From Pythium myriotylum (lineage: Eukaryota; Oomycota; Peronosporomycetes; Pythiales; Pythiaceae): DNA of 64,000 nucleotides. The position numbers and the translations under genes are program-made. Below, in pieces: positions 33,516 to 42,297 of this stretch (positions within the stretch are counted from its first letter, which is position 1; every line of letters begins with the position of its first letter). The stretch spans positions 682,001 to 746,000 of the forward strand of contig JALJCQ010000004.1 of NCBI GenBank assembly GCA_023091665.1, in the 5' to 3' direction. The notes beneath the pieces are model-generated. The model saw nothing but the letters and a program-made list of their open reading frames with translations. It was not told the DNA's origin and did no database searches.

Positions 33516-34071
33516 GCGACCATCACTCTGCCGTCCGAACCGGTATCATCGGTATAGGATCGGATTGGCTACAGTTCTTACCGGTACGGACCCGGTAGCG
33601 CTTGACCAGTGACTGGCTGGCCAATGCCCTCGCGCGCGCTGCTCGTGAAGAGCTCCGGAAGGCCATTCGTGAATCCCCAGAGCGTCTCGATCCAACCCCA
33701 ACTCAGCCAAGTAAGCAGCCTGCGCGTGCCTCTCTCTCTCCCCTCGGCGGCGACCACCCTTCCAGCGAGGGCCGCGTCACGGCGGACCGCGCGCGCTCGC
33801 ATGCGCCAGCATCCGAGCCACGCGGCGTCCCCGTGACGCGGCCATGGAGGCAGCCGCTCCCCCTTGACCTCGCGCTCCTAGTTCCGCGCGCTGCACCACG
33901 AGAGACCGAGCCGCGGTTGGTTAGTTCCGACTCGCTTGGAGCTCCTGCGCTCGGTCTCTTTGTCTGGTGGCGACGCGAAGCTGGAGCGGTGGGCAGGTCC
34001 CGACAAAGGGGGGCGAGCTTGACCTTGGCCACGTTCAGTAGGTTAACGAGCGCGTGTTGTTTTGTTTCAGA
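33516..34071. promoter_or_regulatory. Divergent promoter of the dynein-like gene and RPS15A, with probable 5'-UTR intron
   Basis: 556 bp separate the two start codons. A polypyrimidine-AG acceptor (TTTTGTTTCAG) ends at 34071, immediately before the RPS15A ATG. A donor-like GTAAGC stands at 33711, so a 5'-UTR intron of about 360 bp is likely. CCATTCGTG near 33663 resembles an initiator just upstream of that donor. A coiled-coil housekeeping promoter shared with the dynein-like gene is possible. Confidence 0.45.
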
Positions 34072-34464
34072 ATGGTGCGAATGAGCGTGCTTGCCGACTG
34101 CCTTAAGAACATGTACAACGCCGAGAAGCGCGGAAAGCGCCAGGTGTTGATCCGCCCTTCGTCGAAGGTCATCGTCAAGTTCCTGCAGGTCATGCAGAAG
34201 AACGGCTACATCGGCGAGTTCGAGATCGTCGATGACCACCGCGGCGGCAAGATCGTCGTCGAGCTCAAGGGTCGCATCAACAAGTGCGGTGTCATCTCGC
34301 CGCGCTTCGACATCAAGCTCACGGAGATTGAGAAGTGGATCAACAACCTTCTCCCGTCGCGCCAGTTCGGTCACATTGTGCTCAGCACGACCTTCGGCAT
34401 CATGGACCACCACGAGGCCCGTCGCAAGCACACCGGTGGCAAGGTCATTGGTTTCTTCTACTAA
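34072..34464 (+). CDS. RPS15A: 40S ribosomal protein S15a (uS8)
   Basis: 130 residues, exactly the length of eukaryotic S15a, in one coding exon. The conserved segments are intact: [71 protein letters not shown] and the C-terminal [11 protein letters not shown]. The protein sits in the body of the small subunit and binds 18S rRNA near the central domain. The start is fixed by family length and by the splice acceptor that abuts the ATG. Codon usage is strongly GC3-biased, as expected for a highly expressed gene. Confidence 0.97.
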   Translation: MVRMSVLADCLKNMYNAEKRGKRQVLIRPSSKVIVKFLQVMQKNGYIGEFEIVDDHRGGKIVVELKGRINKCGVISPRFDIKLTEIEKWINNLLPSRQFGHIVLSTTFGIMDHHEARRKHTGGKVIGFFY

Positions 34465-34837
34465 GCTAGCTCTAGTCGTAGACCCTGCTCTAGGATAACA
34501 CGATGAATTGAAGGTGTTTCTTCACATCCTAGTCCAAGCAAGGACAATGTCGTATCACTTGTGATACTACCATTGCGTGGTGAATGTCTTGATACTTGGA
34601 TGTCTTGGTATGGTGTCACGTGCTTTTCAGCGGTTTCCACCCTCGACTGTGTATTTACGGCTATTCATGCGACACTACTGCGCTCGCTGTCTACCGACCA
34701 CTCTATAAAAGCGGCGTTCGCCGTTCCTTCATGAGGCCCAAGAAAAGCCGGCGTCGTGTTGGGTCTATCTTGGCTTTAACCGCAACGATTGAAGCGAGCA
34801 AGCGACGGCGCCTGCACAGCGCCCGAGCGCCCGACCG
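34465..34837. other. Intergenic region
   Basis: 373 bp between RPS15A and the potassium channel, both on the plus strand. It is AT-richer than the flanks, and a TATAAA-like word (CTATAAAAG) occurs near 34702-34710, about 130 bp before the channel ATG. Otherwise nothing was recognised. Confidence 0.4.
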
Positions 34838-37060
34838 ATGCCCGCCAAGAACGAGATCGTGCCGCTCGACGCCGGCCCGACGCGCCAGACTCTCGCGACG
34901 GCTCCGGCGCCTGTGCCCGCAAAGCCGACCAAGGGCAAGCGCAATGAGGCTGCGAACGCCGATGCCTTGAGCGCACAAGAGCGGCGGATACGGATCGTGG
35001 CCAAGCAGAGACGTCACACGGCCTTCCAGCTCTTCTACGCGCTTTTCGGCATGGCACTCATGGTGGGCCAGATCGAATATGTCTGGTTCGCCAACACTAG
35101 AGGCTTCGACAGTACCTGCCTAATCGACGCGACAACCCATTGCCCAATGTGTCTCGCTTCGCTGTCAAAAGCCGTGCCTGTGCCCGAAGGTCGCATGATG
35201 CTTCACGCACTTCGCGTACTCATTTCGTTTTCGACAGTAATCCTGCTCTACTACATCCACGCGTTTTACGCGGCCGAGTGTGAGGTCCTCAAGATCAAAA
35301 ACATTGTGCCGCCCACAGCAACGCTGTTGTCGTCACCGCTGCGGAGCAGACTCGTATTTGAGCTTTTGCTCTTCGTGATCCATCCGTTTCCGGGGCTTGA
35401 GTCCATAGACCCACGGTGGCCCAATCTCGTCGTGGGCTCGAGTCTGCTCATGTTACCGCGGCTCTTCCTGTTATTCCGCGTCGTGCAGTTCCGACATTCA
35501 TTTAATTCAAGCAACGGCTGGTTCATCGGGGCGCTCACTAACGTTGATTTCACGGCCGGCTTTTTTCTTAAGTCGACGCTGCGGTATCACCCGAGTCGAT
35601 GGATCATTGCGTGCTTCTTGCTTTTGCTCATTGTCACGGGTTATTCACTGTTCGTCGTCGAGCGCTTCCTTTGCACCTTTCACGCTGACTCATGTTGTAA
35701 GCCGATCCCGTTCACAGACTCACTCTGGACGCTCGTCATCACAATCCTAACTATCGGCTACGGCGATATCGTGCCACACACCGGGGCCGGACGCTTCTTC
35801 GCCGTGCTCGCGGGTCTCTGCGGCACGGTCTTCACGGCCGTAACCATTGCCGTCATGTCAACTTACCTCGTGCTCACGCGGTCGGAACACAAGGTGAACG
35901 CGTTCATCAAGAAGGACGAGAACCGAAAGCTCGTCAACGACCACGCAGCGCGCGCCATCCAGGCTTTCGTTCAGCTGCGAGCTGCACAAAGCCGTTTCAA
36001 AGGCGTCACAACCTCGCGTGCACGGGCGGCTATCTCACGGGCCGAGAACAAGCTCTACGCCGTGTTGCGAGTCTACCGCCAGGTCAAGCGCTTCGTTAAC
36101 TCGCACGATGTGAGTGACCCGATGGATAAGCAAATGACGATGCTCGAGATGATGGAGGTCAACGTCGAGTACATTCGCACCAAGATCGAGGACCTCAGCG
36201 AACTCTTCCATGCGCAGGTCGACAAGCACAATAAAAGCAAGCGAAAAGTGCAGACTGCAGCACTCACCACAAGTGCAGCACTGACACTGGCTCAAGTCGG
36301 GGCCACAGCAAACGCCCTGGCGCAAGCTGCGAGATTGAAGCCCGTAGAGCCAGGATCGAAGGACACAAACGAGTCCGAGACGCCAGTGTCTTCGGCAACA
36401 GGATTGATCCAACTACCGCCAGTGACGACAAGCTCGGGGAATGGCAGCCCAACCAGCATGCCGCGAGCCAGCGGCGTGCCAGGTCAGCCACCGCTCTATG
36501 ACAGCGACAACGACTCGGCCTCAGGCCATCGTCCACGTATCATACCGAAACCCGACGGAGTCTCCGAACTCATTCCGGCAGTGCGCGCAAGACCTATCAG
36601 TGCGTCAGCCAAGAACCAGGCGCCTCTGAATGGTCAAGCCAACATGCCTGAGTGGGCTGTCGTCATGGAGCTGACAATGCAGGCGATTCTGCAGCAGGTC
36701 ACGGCTGTATCGCTGGAAATGGACTCGCTGCGGTCTCGCATGGAGAACCAAATGGACCAGCTCCAAAGCAGAGTCAGCGATATCGAAAGACGTCTAGGTG
36801 TCCAAGATGCCTTCAGAGAGATCGCGCGCGGACCGTCCATACGAAGAGCACTATCGCGGACGCCGTCGTCCAACGGCCAGTTCGAAACCTCAGGCAACGC
36901 CGGTACAGTTGGCGAAGGCCACTCGAACAGCGGGTCTGGCACGCTTGCGGCCATCGCGCGCTTCAGTCGCACATCCTTCTCAAGTCACCGACCTTCGATT
37001 CACAACTTCGTGACATCGAAAGAGCTTGACGACTTCCACGCCAGCGGTTCGATTGACTGA
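34838..37060 (+). CDS. SK-like (small-conductance Ca2+-activated) potassium channel
   Basis: Single exon, 740 residues. Six membrane segments run from about residue 65 to 345. The S4 segment (LPRLFLLFRVVQFR) has few positive charges, as in SK channels. The selectivity filter is in LTIGYGDIVPHTG, giving the K+ signature T-I-G-Y-G-D. S6 (GLCGTVFTAVTIAVMSTYLVL) is followed by a basic amphipathic region containing an IQ-like motif (RAIQAFVQLRAAQSRFKG). This is where SK channels bind calmodulin constitutively. The C-terminal 280 residues are Ser/Thr/Pro-rich and include a predicted coiled coil (SLRSRMENQMDQLQSRVSDIERRLG) that could support tetramer assembly. The gene converges with the peptidase gene, 222 bp apart. 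Plasma membrane location and calcium gating are family inference. Confidence 0.88.
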   Translation: MPAKNEIVPLDAGPTRQTLATAPAPVPAKPTKGKRNEAANADALSAQERRIRIVAKQRRHTAFQLFYALFGMALMVGQIEYVWFANTRGFDSTCLIDATTHCPMCLASLSKAVPVPEGRMMLHALRVLISFSTVILLYYIHAFYAAECEVLKIKNIVPPTATLLSSPLRSRLVFELLLFVIHPFPGLESIDPRWPNLVVGSSLLMLPRLFLLFRVVQFRHSFNSSNGWFIGALTNVDFTAGFFLKSTLRYHPSRWIIACFLLLLIVTGYSLFVVERFLCTFHADSCCKPIPFTDSLWTLVITILTIGYGDIVPHTGAGRFFAVLAGLCGTVFTAVTIAVMSTYLVLTRSEHKVNAFIKKDENRKLVNDHAARAIQAFVQLRAAQSRFKGVTTSRARAAISRAENKLYAVLRVYRQVKRFVNSHDVSDPMDKQMTMLEMMEVNVEYIRTKIEDLSELFHAQVDKHNKSKRKVQTAALTTSAALTLAQVGATANALAQAARLKPVEPGSKDTNESETPVSSATGLIQLPPVTTSSGNGSPTSMPRASGVPGQPPLYDSDNDSASGHRPRIIPKPDGVSELIPAVRARPISASAKNQAPLNGQANMPEWAVVMELTMQAILQQVTAVSLEMDSLRSRMENQMDQLQSRVSDIERRLGVQDAFREIARGPSIRRALSRTPSSNGQFETSGNAGTVGEGHSNSGSGTLAAIARFSRTSFSSHRPSIHNFVTSKELDDFHASGSID

Positions 37061-37282
37061 GTCCTCAAGAGAGATGCTGCGTCCTGGAATCGCATATGAA
37101 GCGAGCTGGCACGGGCCCTCGACCCCCAAGGAACCAAATCCATCCACTGTGGAGGGCTAATCCACTCGGATCTGATCGACACTCGGGTGGCCAGACAAGA
37201 CTGCCCTGTGGGGTGGGTGATAACTCGCTGGCTCATAGACGCTCGCAGTAGTATTTAAGGAATCTCGAATCCATCTCTAGTG

Positions 37283-40200
37283 TTAGTGAGTGCTGAGGCT
37301 TCTTCCCCGGCAGCGGCTTCCACGTCGGTGGTTATGCGTGTGGCTGTGGCGTCGGGTGTTACCGTTGCTGTGGGCCGGGCCATGACCTGAGCAGTGGCAG
37401 GCGAGCGCGGCCTTATACTCCCGCCAGTTGGAGATTAGCACTGGGGCCTGCTCCCTAGCAACGAGCGTCTCAAGCGGCTTGATGAACTTGCTGTTCTTGC
37501 CAATGACGTGCACTCGCAACTTACGGATCTTGCTGTCGACCTTGGTCTCTGCCCCGTCACCATCATTTGCTGCAACGAGCCATCGCTGGTACCGCTCGCG
37601 TAGCTCAGCAACCGAGCACTGTGAGAGCTCTTTGACGACGTGATCGTCAATGCGGAACTCGAGTCGGCGGCTCTGGATCTCCTCCCAGTATCGATCAGTC
37701 TCCTCGCTCAGCGTCACATCCTCACGCGTCTTCATACGCTGAAGACTTGCGACGTGCTTAGTAAGCTCCTCGTCGGGGAACTTATCCAGGAAGCGGAGGA
37801 ATTCAACGTCGACAAACTCGTCAACGCGCAACGCAATCTCACCTGCGGCGTGGCTCGCTGATTGCACGGCGATACTAAAGCCTAGCACGCCGTGAGTCTC
37901 TCGAACTGTGCAAAAGACTTCGTAGCCGAGCTGCTGTTTGGTGCGAAGCTCATTGAAGAGCGGCTCGGCCATGACGTGCTGGAGAAGCTCTGCGTACGCG
38001 AGGTCGCGATATCCGCCTTTACCGAACTGGTAATACACCTCGACGAACGAGTTTGTCTCCCCGTCGTGGTCGCTTAGGTCGCGTAACAGCAAACCGTTGG
38101 CTGTCAGCGGGATTGCCGTCGTGTGAGGCCTCAGGGGCGAGCGAAGGGGCGGCAACCGCTGCTCACTTGTGTAATCGTCAATCGACCGCTCCACCGCCTC
38201 GAGTAGTGCAATAGCCTCAGTCTGGGAGATATTGCCATGGACCATGGCACGCATTGTCACCTCGCACTGCCACATAATGCAATCCTTGAACTCGCGCACA
38301 TCCGCTGCAGTGACGGTGCTTAGCACTTGAAGCTTGTCTTCAACGGGGAACGTCGTTCGTTCAAGGAGCTGAAGACGCAGGTATCGAGCTTTGACCGCCG
38401 GCTTGAGCGTCAGGTTACGATATTCCTTGATGAGCTCATCACGGACACGCGCAAAGACCGCGTCGTCAACCTTGGTATGAAGTAGGGCGCGAAATACGGC
38501 CTCGATGAGCACCGGTAACTTGTCACTAAATCCACTGAAAGTTGTCTCGATGTCAAGGTCACGCAGGCTCAACTCGTACGAATAGCTTGCGAGGTACGAC
38601 TGGTACTGTATATGCTGAAGCGCCTCGTGACATAGTCGTAGGTAAATCTTGGCGTGGATGTAGCTCCGTACGTTGCGCGTGAGCGATGGGAGACACAAGA
38701 GGAAATTAGCGTTGGTCTTTGGGATCTGAAACTTGAGATCGCGTTTGTACCAGAGCTTGCTCATTGGCGTCGTGTGTACAAGTAATGGCTCTCCGTCCGG
38801 GTCCAAGGCGTCGCCACCCTCCTCTGGTGCCGGGAGCGGCAATACTGTGAAATCCTCCGGCAGAAACGGGTTGGGCTCTGGCAATCGCAGCATAACTGAC
38901 GGCTTTACAGACGATTCCCACTTCGTGAGTGTCGTCGCAGCGATCGGCTCGGTCGAGTACTTGACACCGAGCCACTTTTCACGTCGCCAGTCAGCAGAAC
39001 TCTCACCTTCCTCAAAGGCGTGAGATAGAAGCAGTACACGGGTGTTGCGCGGTGTCATAAGCGCTAGCAACTCACTCGTCATCTCAGCATCGAAGTCGCC
39101 TTGCAGCAGATCGTACCGCAAGAGATCCTCTCGGAGAACAGCGTGGCGGTCCTGCATAAGCTCAGCAAATCGGCGGCACAGTGACAGGGGGTTCGATTCT
39201 TCTTGGAACTGAAAATTCATTCGGCTAGTCGCACGAAGCTCGTTGAAGATCCACGGGTTGGATAATGCTCGCTCCCGAAGGAAACGCACGACGTCAAAAA
39301 CAATCCCCACAACCTCCTCCCAATGCAAGAGCCCAAGCCGCGTGAGCACGACATTGACTTCGAAGAGACTACCGAACGAGCCAAACTCGTACGCATCGTT
39401 CTCGGATATGCCGATAGACACTTCAGTCGCCCACATGCGGTGTTTTAGGATGAAGCTGAGCGACCCATCGGCTTCGTGGCCCATGGCGTGTGAAAGGAAC
39501 TCCCACGGTTTCTGCCGATACCGATGGAGCATAGGCGGCATGGTCCAGTAGAGATGGAGAGAGTGCATCTTCCTCACAGGGACAATTTTGATCAGCGTGG
39601 GGTGCTGACCGGCAGCCTCGCCAAACGGTATAGGGACATGGAGTGTAGGAGCTGCGAGCGACGTCGGGATCGCTCCGAACGATTCGCGCACCCATCGTTC
39701 AAGATCGTCCAGCGAGTCTTCTCCATACACACAAAGCTTCATGCGGTGGGCTGAGTAGTGGGTCTTGTAGAACGCGATCATCTCTTCCCGGACGTTGCGG
39801 CTGTTGCGCTCGGGTTCGTGCTTGAGGCTGTCAACATTGCCCCAGCTGAACGAGTTGTACGGATTTCCTGGCGCGCACGTCTCGCACTGCACTTGTTGGA
39901 GCCGCACGTAATCATTCTGGCGTGCTCGGTTGAATTCGGACTCGATCGCGAGCAGCTCGCGCTCCATGGCGTCAGCCTTGAAGAGCGGTGCCACGAAGAA
40001 CTGCGCGAACATGTCAAGCGCCGGCTGCAGGAACGCCGGGGCGATCTCGAAGAGGTAGCGCGTGCTCTCGCACTCAGTCGTGCCGTTGCTATAGCCGCCG
40101 TGTGCGCTGAGGAACGCCTCGAACTCGTTCTCATCCGGGTACTTGGCGCTGCCCATGAACAGCATGTGCTCGAGATAGTGCGCGAGCCCTCGCATATCGA

Positions 40201-40570
40201 TTGGATCGGCCATGCTGCCCACGGCGACAGAGAGACACGCCGCAGCGAGGGGCGTGCCTTTCTCCACGGGCCCACGACCGCTCTCTCCATTGCCGCCGTC
40301 TTCATCGTCGCTGTCGGAGCCCGACTCGCTCTCTGTGTCGTAGTCGCCCGCACGGCTCACGAGCGAGCGGCGCGGTGCCAAGTCCTCGTCGTCGTCCTCC
40401 TCTTCCGGCTCTGGCTCGCTCTCAGCCTCACCACCACTGAGCAGTCGCTTGTCACCATGGACGAGCAGCGCCTCGAGGCCGTTGGGAAGCGTGAGCAGTC
40501 GGTAGTGTTTCTTGTCACTGGGCGAGCGGAACGCGTCGAGCGACCGTGGATCCATGGATTTCTCCGTCAT
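37283..40570 (-). CDS. Nardilysin/insulysin-like M16 zinc metallopeptidase
   Basis: Single exon, 1,095 residues, the length of M16A peptidases with four homologous domains. The inverted zinc motif HYLEH is at residues 131-135, and the third ligand Glu fits E212, 77 residues on. Around it are the family segments ADPIDMRGLAHYLEHMLFMGS, YPDENEFEAFLSAHGG and FSWGNVDSLKHEP. A strongly acidic insertion (about residues 46-100, with EPEPEEEDDDED and SESGSDSDDED) precedes the catalytic helix. This is the hallmark that separates nardilysin from insulysin. Nardilysin cuts short peptides at dibasic sites, and its acidic domain regulates substrate binding. The C-terminal extension is His/Arg-rich. Nardilysin-like is my preferred name; substrate cannot be told. 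Confidence 0.85.
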   Translation of the reverse strand: MTEKSMDPRSLDAFRSPSDKKHYRLLTLPNGLEALLVHGDKRLLSGGEAESEPEPEEEDDDEDLAPRRSLVSRAGDYDTESESGSDSDDEDGGNGESGRGPVEKGTPLAAACLSVAVGSMADPIDMRGLAHYLEHMLFMGSAKYPDENEFEAFLSAHGGYSNGTTECESTRYLFEIAPAFLQPALDMFAQFFVAPLFKADAMERELLAIESEFNRARQNDYVRLQQVQCETCAPGNPYNSFSWGNVDSLKHEPERNSRNVREEMIAFYKTHYSAHRMKLCVYGEDSLDDLERWVRESFGAIPTSLAAPTLHVPIPFGEAAGQHPTLIKIVPVRKMHSLHLYWTMPPMLHRYRQKPWEFLSHAMGHEADGSLSFILKHRMWATEVSIGISENDAYEFGSFGSLFEVNVVLTRLGLLHWEEVVGIVFDVVRFLRERALSNPWIFNELRATSRMNFQFQEESNPLSLCRRFAELMQDRHAVLREDLLRYDLLQGDFDAEMTSELLALMTPRNTRVLLLSHAFEEGESSADWRREKWLGVKYSTEPIAATTLTKWESSVKPSVMLRLPEPNPFLPEDFTVLPLPAPEEGGDALDPDGEPLLVHTTPMSKLWYKRDLKFQIPKTNANFLLCLPSLTRNVRSYIHAKIYLRLCHEALQHIQYQSYLASYSYELSLRDLDIETTFSGFSDKLPVLIEAVFRALLHTKVDDAVFARVRDELIKEYRNLTLKPAVKARYLRLQLLERTTFPVEDKLQVLSTVTAADVREFKDCIMWQCEVTMRAMVHGNISQTEAIALLEAVERSIDDYTSEQRLPPLRSPLRPHTTAIPLTANGLLLRDLSDHDGETNSFVEVYYQFGKGGYRDLAYAELLQHVMAEPLFNELRTKQQLGYEVFCTVRETHGVLGFSIAVQSASHAAGEIALRVDEFVDVEFLRFLDKFPDEELTKHVASLQRMKTREDVTLSEETDRYWEEIQSRRLEFRIDDHVVKELSQCSVAELRERYQRWLVAANDGDGAETKVDSKIRKLRVHVIGKNSKFIKPLETLVAREQAPVLISNWREYKAALACHCSGHGPAHSNGNTRRHSHTHNHRRGSRCRGRSLSTH

Positions 40571-40990
40571 TTTGGGGCCACGAAGGCCGCGAGCGGCGTG
40601 ATTCGGTCGGTCGCGGAGTGCGTCAGAGCGACGTGGCGCGTGGCACGAGCGGAGGCGACTGCGGAGGCCGGCGCGAGCGTCTGCAGCGCCCCGTGGAGCT
40701 GCTCGTCTTCCGTGTCATCAAGGACGTTCAGCGTGCCGGCGCTCTCGGTCGCCAAGAGCACGCTCGTCACCATCATGACCACGATCCTCCAATTCTTCCA
40801 GTTCTTAGTGGACCTTTTTCGTCCAATCAAAACCGCAGAGATACAAAATCAGGCTAGTTTTGGATCAAGCTAGACTAAATTCCATATCAGAAAAACAGAT
40901 TTCCGTAAAATGGCAAAAAAAGGATGTTTTAGAGAGGATAGATAGAGACGCTCAATCAACGCAACCAACCGTCGGATGCAACAGGCTCGC
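40571..40990. other. Intergenic region carrying one arm of an inverted repeat
   Basis: 420 bp between the C2 gene and the nardilysin-like gene, both on the minus strand. It contains the 5' leader of the peptidase gene and the 3' flank of the C2 gene. The segment 40721-40772 is an exact inverted copy of the end of the C2 coding region. The part near 40850-40960 is AT-rich. Confidence 0.5.
40721..40772 (+). repeat. 52-bp perfect inverted repeat, left arm (partner 41047-41098)
   Basis: Bases 40721-40772 are the exact reverse complement of 41047-41098, with a 274-bp spacer. The partner arm lies inside the C2 coding region and encodes the ARTFSVPALSVAKSTLVT segment near the C-terminus. The left arm is noncoding and upstream of the peptidase start. 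A transcript running through both arms on the minus strand would form a 52-bp hairpin. Confidence 0.9.
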
Positions 40991-41977
40991 TCACTTGTCC
41001 ATGGACTGGATGATGGCGCCCATCGCTGCCGACGAAGCGTAGTAGGTGGTGACGAGCGTGCTCTTGGCGACCGAGAGCGCCGGCACGCTGAACGTCCTGG
41101 CTACGTTCAAGTACGGACGAGCGAGCTCGTAGCAGCTCTGGCCCAGCGGCGTGTTGCTCACGAACTCGAGCGGCTCGGTCACGCAGCGCACGTAGAGGCG
41201 GTCGAAGAGGCTGCCGCGATGGGCCACGAACACGTTGTTGCGGTGCAGACGCAGCGTGGCGTGGAACCCCGACTTGGTCGTGTACGTGCAGAGCAGATAG
41301 CTGCCGCTGATCTTCTTGACCGTGAGCTCGAGCTCGTCGATCGGCTCGAGCAGACACGACGGGTACGCGCCAAAGCCCTCCATCTTGACCACGTCACCGA
41401 CCACTGGCTCCATGCCGTGTGGTTCGTACTGGAGAATGACACGGACCTCCCCCAGCATGAGCTGCTTCTCGGCCGAGCGCTTCTTCTTCGCGCTGGGACT
41501 CGACACCGGCAGGGCGCCGCTGAGCGTGATCCAGCGGTCCATGAGGTCCTCTTTGCCTTCCAGCAGCGGCGTAAAGTCGATGTTGGCCGTGCCGATGACC
41601 GATCCGTTCGTCATGCCGACGACCTCGGTCGCGCGGCCCGTGAGCGAGTCTTCGTTCATGACGTCGACGATGAGCTCGAGACGCACGTCCGAGTGGTCCT
41701 CGAGCGGCGCGCGCTTGCCGTCGAGCTTGAAGATCTTCATCTCGTGGACCTCGCGGCGCCACGTCGGGTTGTCGTTGGCCTCGATGGTCGAGCTGCGCGC
41801 GTTCTGCTTGCCGAGGCGGAAGATCACGTAGGGATTGCAGGTGCGCACCCAGAACATGGACGCGGCGGCGCGCAGGTTGCGCGCCTCGAGCAGGCGGATG
41901 GTGAGCGTGCCGGCGACGCCCTCCTGGTGGTGGAGGTGCTTCTCGAAGAGGAAGGACTCGCCGCGGTCGAGCGCCAT
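40991..41977 (-). CDS. C2-domain protein
   Basis: Single exon, 328 residues. Residues 18-125 form a C2 domain: GTLTIRLLEARNLRAA, then NPYVIFRLGKQNARSSTIEANDNPTW.. and a VRLELIVDVMNEDS strand. The calcium-binding loops have few Asp residues, so calcium-independent lipid or protein binding is possible. The C-terminal 130 residues form a second beta-rich domain I do not recognise (VVGDVVKMEGFG.., ELTVKKISGSYLL..) and end with a small hydrophobic helix. The start follows an initiator-like CCATTCGC. The region coding for the C-terminus is duplicated in inverted orientation at 40721-40772. Confidence 0.75.
   Translation of the reverse strand: MALDRGESFLFEKHLHHQEGVAGTLTIRLLEARNLRAAASMFWVRTCNPYVIFRLGKQNARSSTIEANDNPTWRREVHEMKIFKLDGKRAPLEDHSDVRLELIVDVMNEDSLTGRATEVVGMTNGSVIGTANIDFTPLLEGKEDLMDRWITLSGALPVSSPSAKKKRSAEKQLMLGEVRVILQYEPHGMEPVVGDVVKMEGFGAYPSCLLEPIDELELTVKKISGSYLLCTYTTKSGFHATLRLHRNNVFVAHRGSLFDRLYVRCVTEPLEFVSNTPLGQSCYELARPYLNVARTFSVPALSVAKSTLVTTYYASSAAMGAIIQSMDK
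41047..41098 (-). repeat. 52-bp perfect inverted repeat, right arm (within C2 gene)
   Basis: This is the partner of 40721-40772, identical over all 52 bases in inverted orientation. It lies within the last 40 codons of the C2-domain gene. Confidence 0.9.
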
Positions 41978-41990
41978 GGTCGAGCGAGGA

Positions 41991-42000
41991 GCGAATGGCG
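41991..42000 (-). promoter_or_regulatory. Initiator-like element (CCATTCG) of the C2 gene
   Basis: On the minus strand CGCCATTCGC matches the oomycete initiator core YCATTYB and lies about 15 bp upstream of the C2 gene ATG. This implies a very short 5' leader. Confidence 0.35.
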
Positions 42001-42270
42001 CTTTGAGCGACGGCCCCGTCTCTTCCCGGCAAATGGGAGCTCTCCGAGTGTCGAAGTTGACGCCCGGGTCGTCAACCGGTTCCTAACCGATCCGGTTAAG
42101 CCCGTCTTGACAAGGCTGTTGGTGTTCCTGTTAAAACCGAAGAAGAAAACGAAGAGTGTAACCACGCACGTTTTGTCCAGGAATGGGGAGCTAGGGGTAC
42201 GGTTACGTCCCCTGTCCTGCCACCAATCGTTGGTCGCTCTGCTGAGGAGCTCACGGTGGCCGGTGTTAAA

Positions 42271-42280
42271 GGTCATTCGG
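42271..42280 (+). promoter_or_regulatory. Initiator-like element (TCATTCGG) of NOG2
   Basis: GGTCATTCGG matches the oomycete initiator core and is followed by CCGTTTG. It lies 18-27 bp upstream of the ATG at 42298, consistent with a short 5' leader and with choosing 42298 over the upstream in-frame start at 42256. Confidence 0.45.
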
Positions 42281-42297
42281 CCGTTTGCGTGGGGACC

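Larger units (their letters stand above)
41978..42297. promoter_or_regulatory. Divergent promoter between the C2 gene and NOG2
   Basis: 320 bp drive two divergent genes. Each start codon has an initiator-like element close by: CGCCATTCGC on the minus strand (41991-42000) and GGTCATTCGG on the plus strand (42271-42280). Between them are repeated AACCGGTT/TCCGGTTAA words (about 42076-42100). Confidence 0.45.

Noticed and set aside
39758..40873. 371-codon plus-strand frame antisense to the 5' part of the peptidase gene and its upstream region
   Set aside because: Antisense of the HxxEH peptidase. The TFSVPALSVAKSTLVT peptide it seems to encode comes from the inverted repeat of the C2 gene, not from a paralogous gene.
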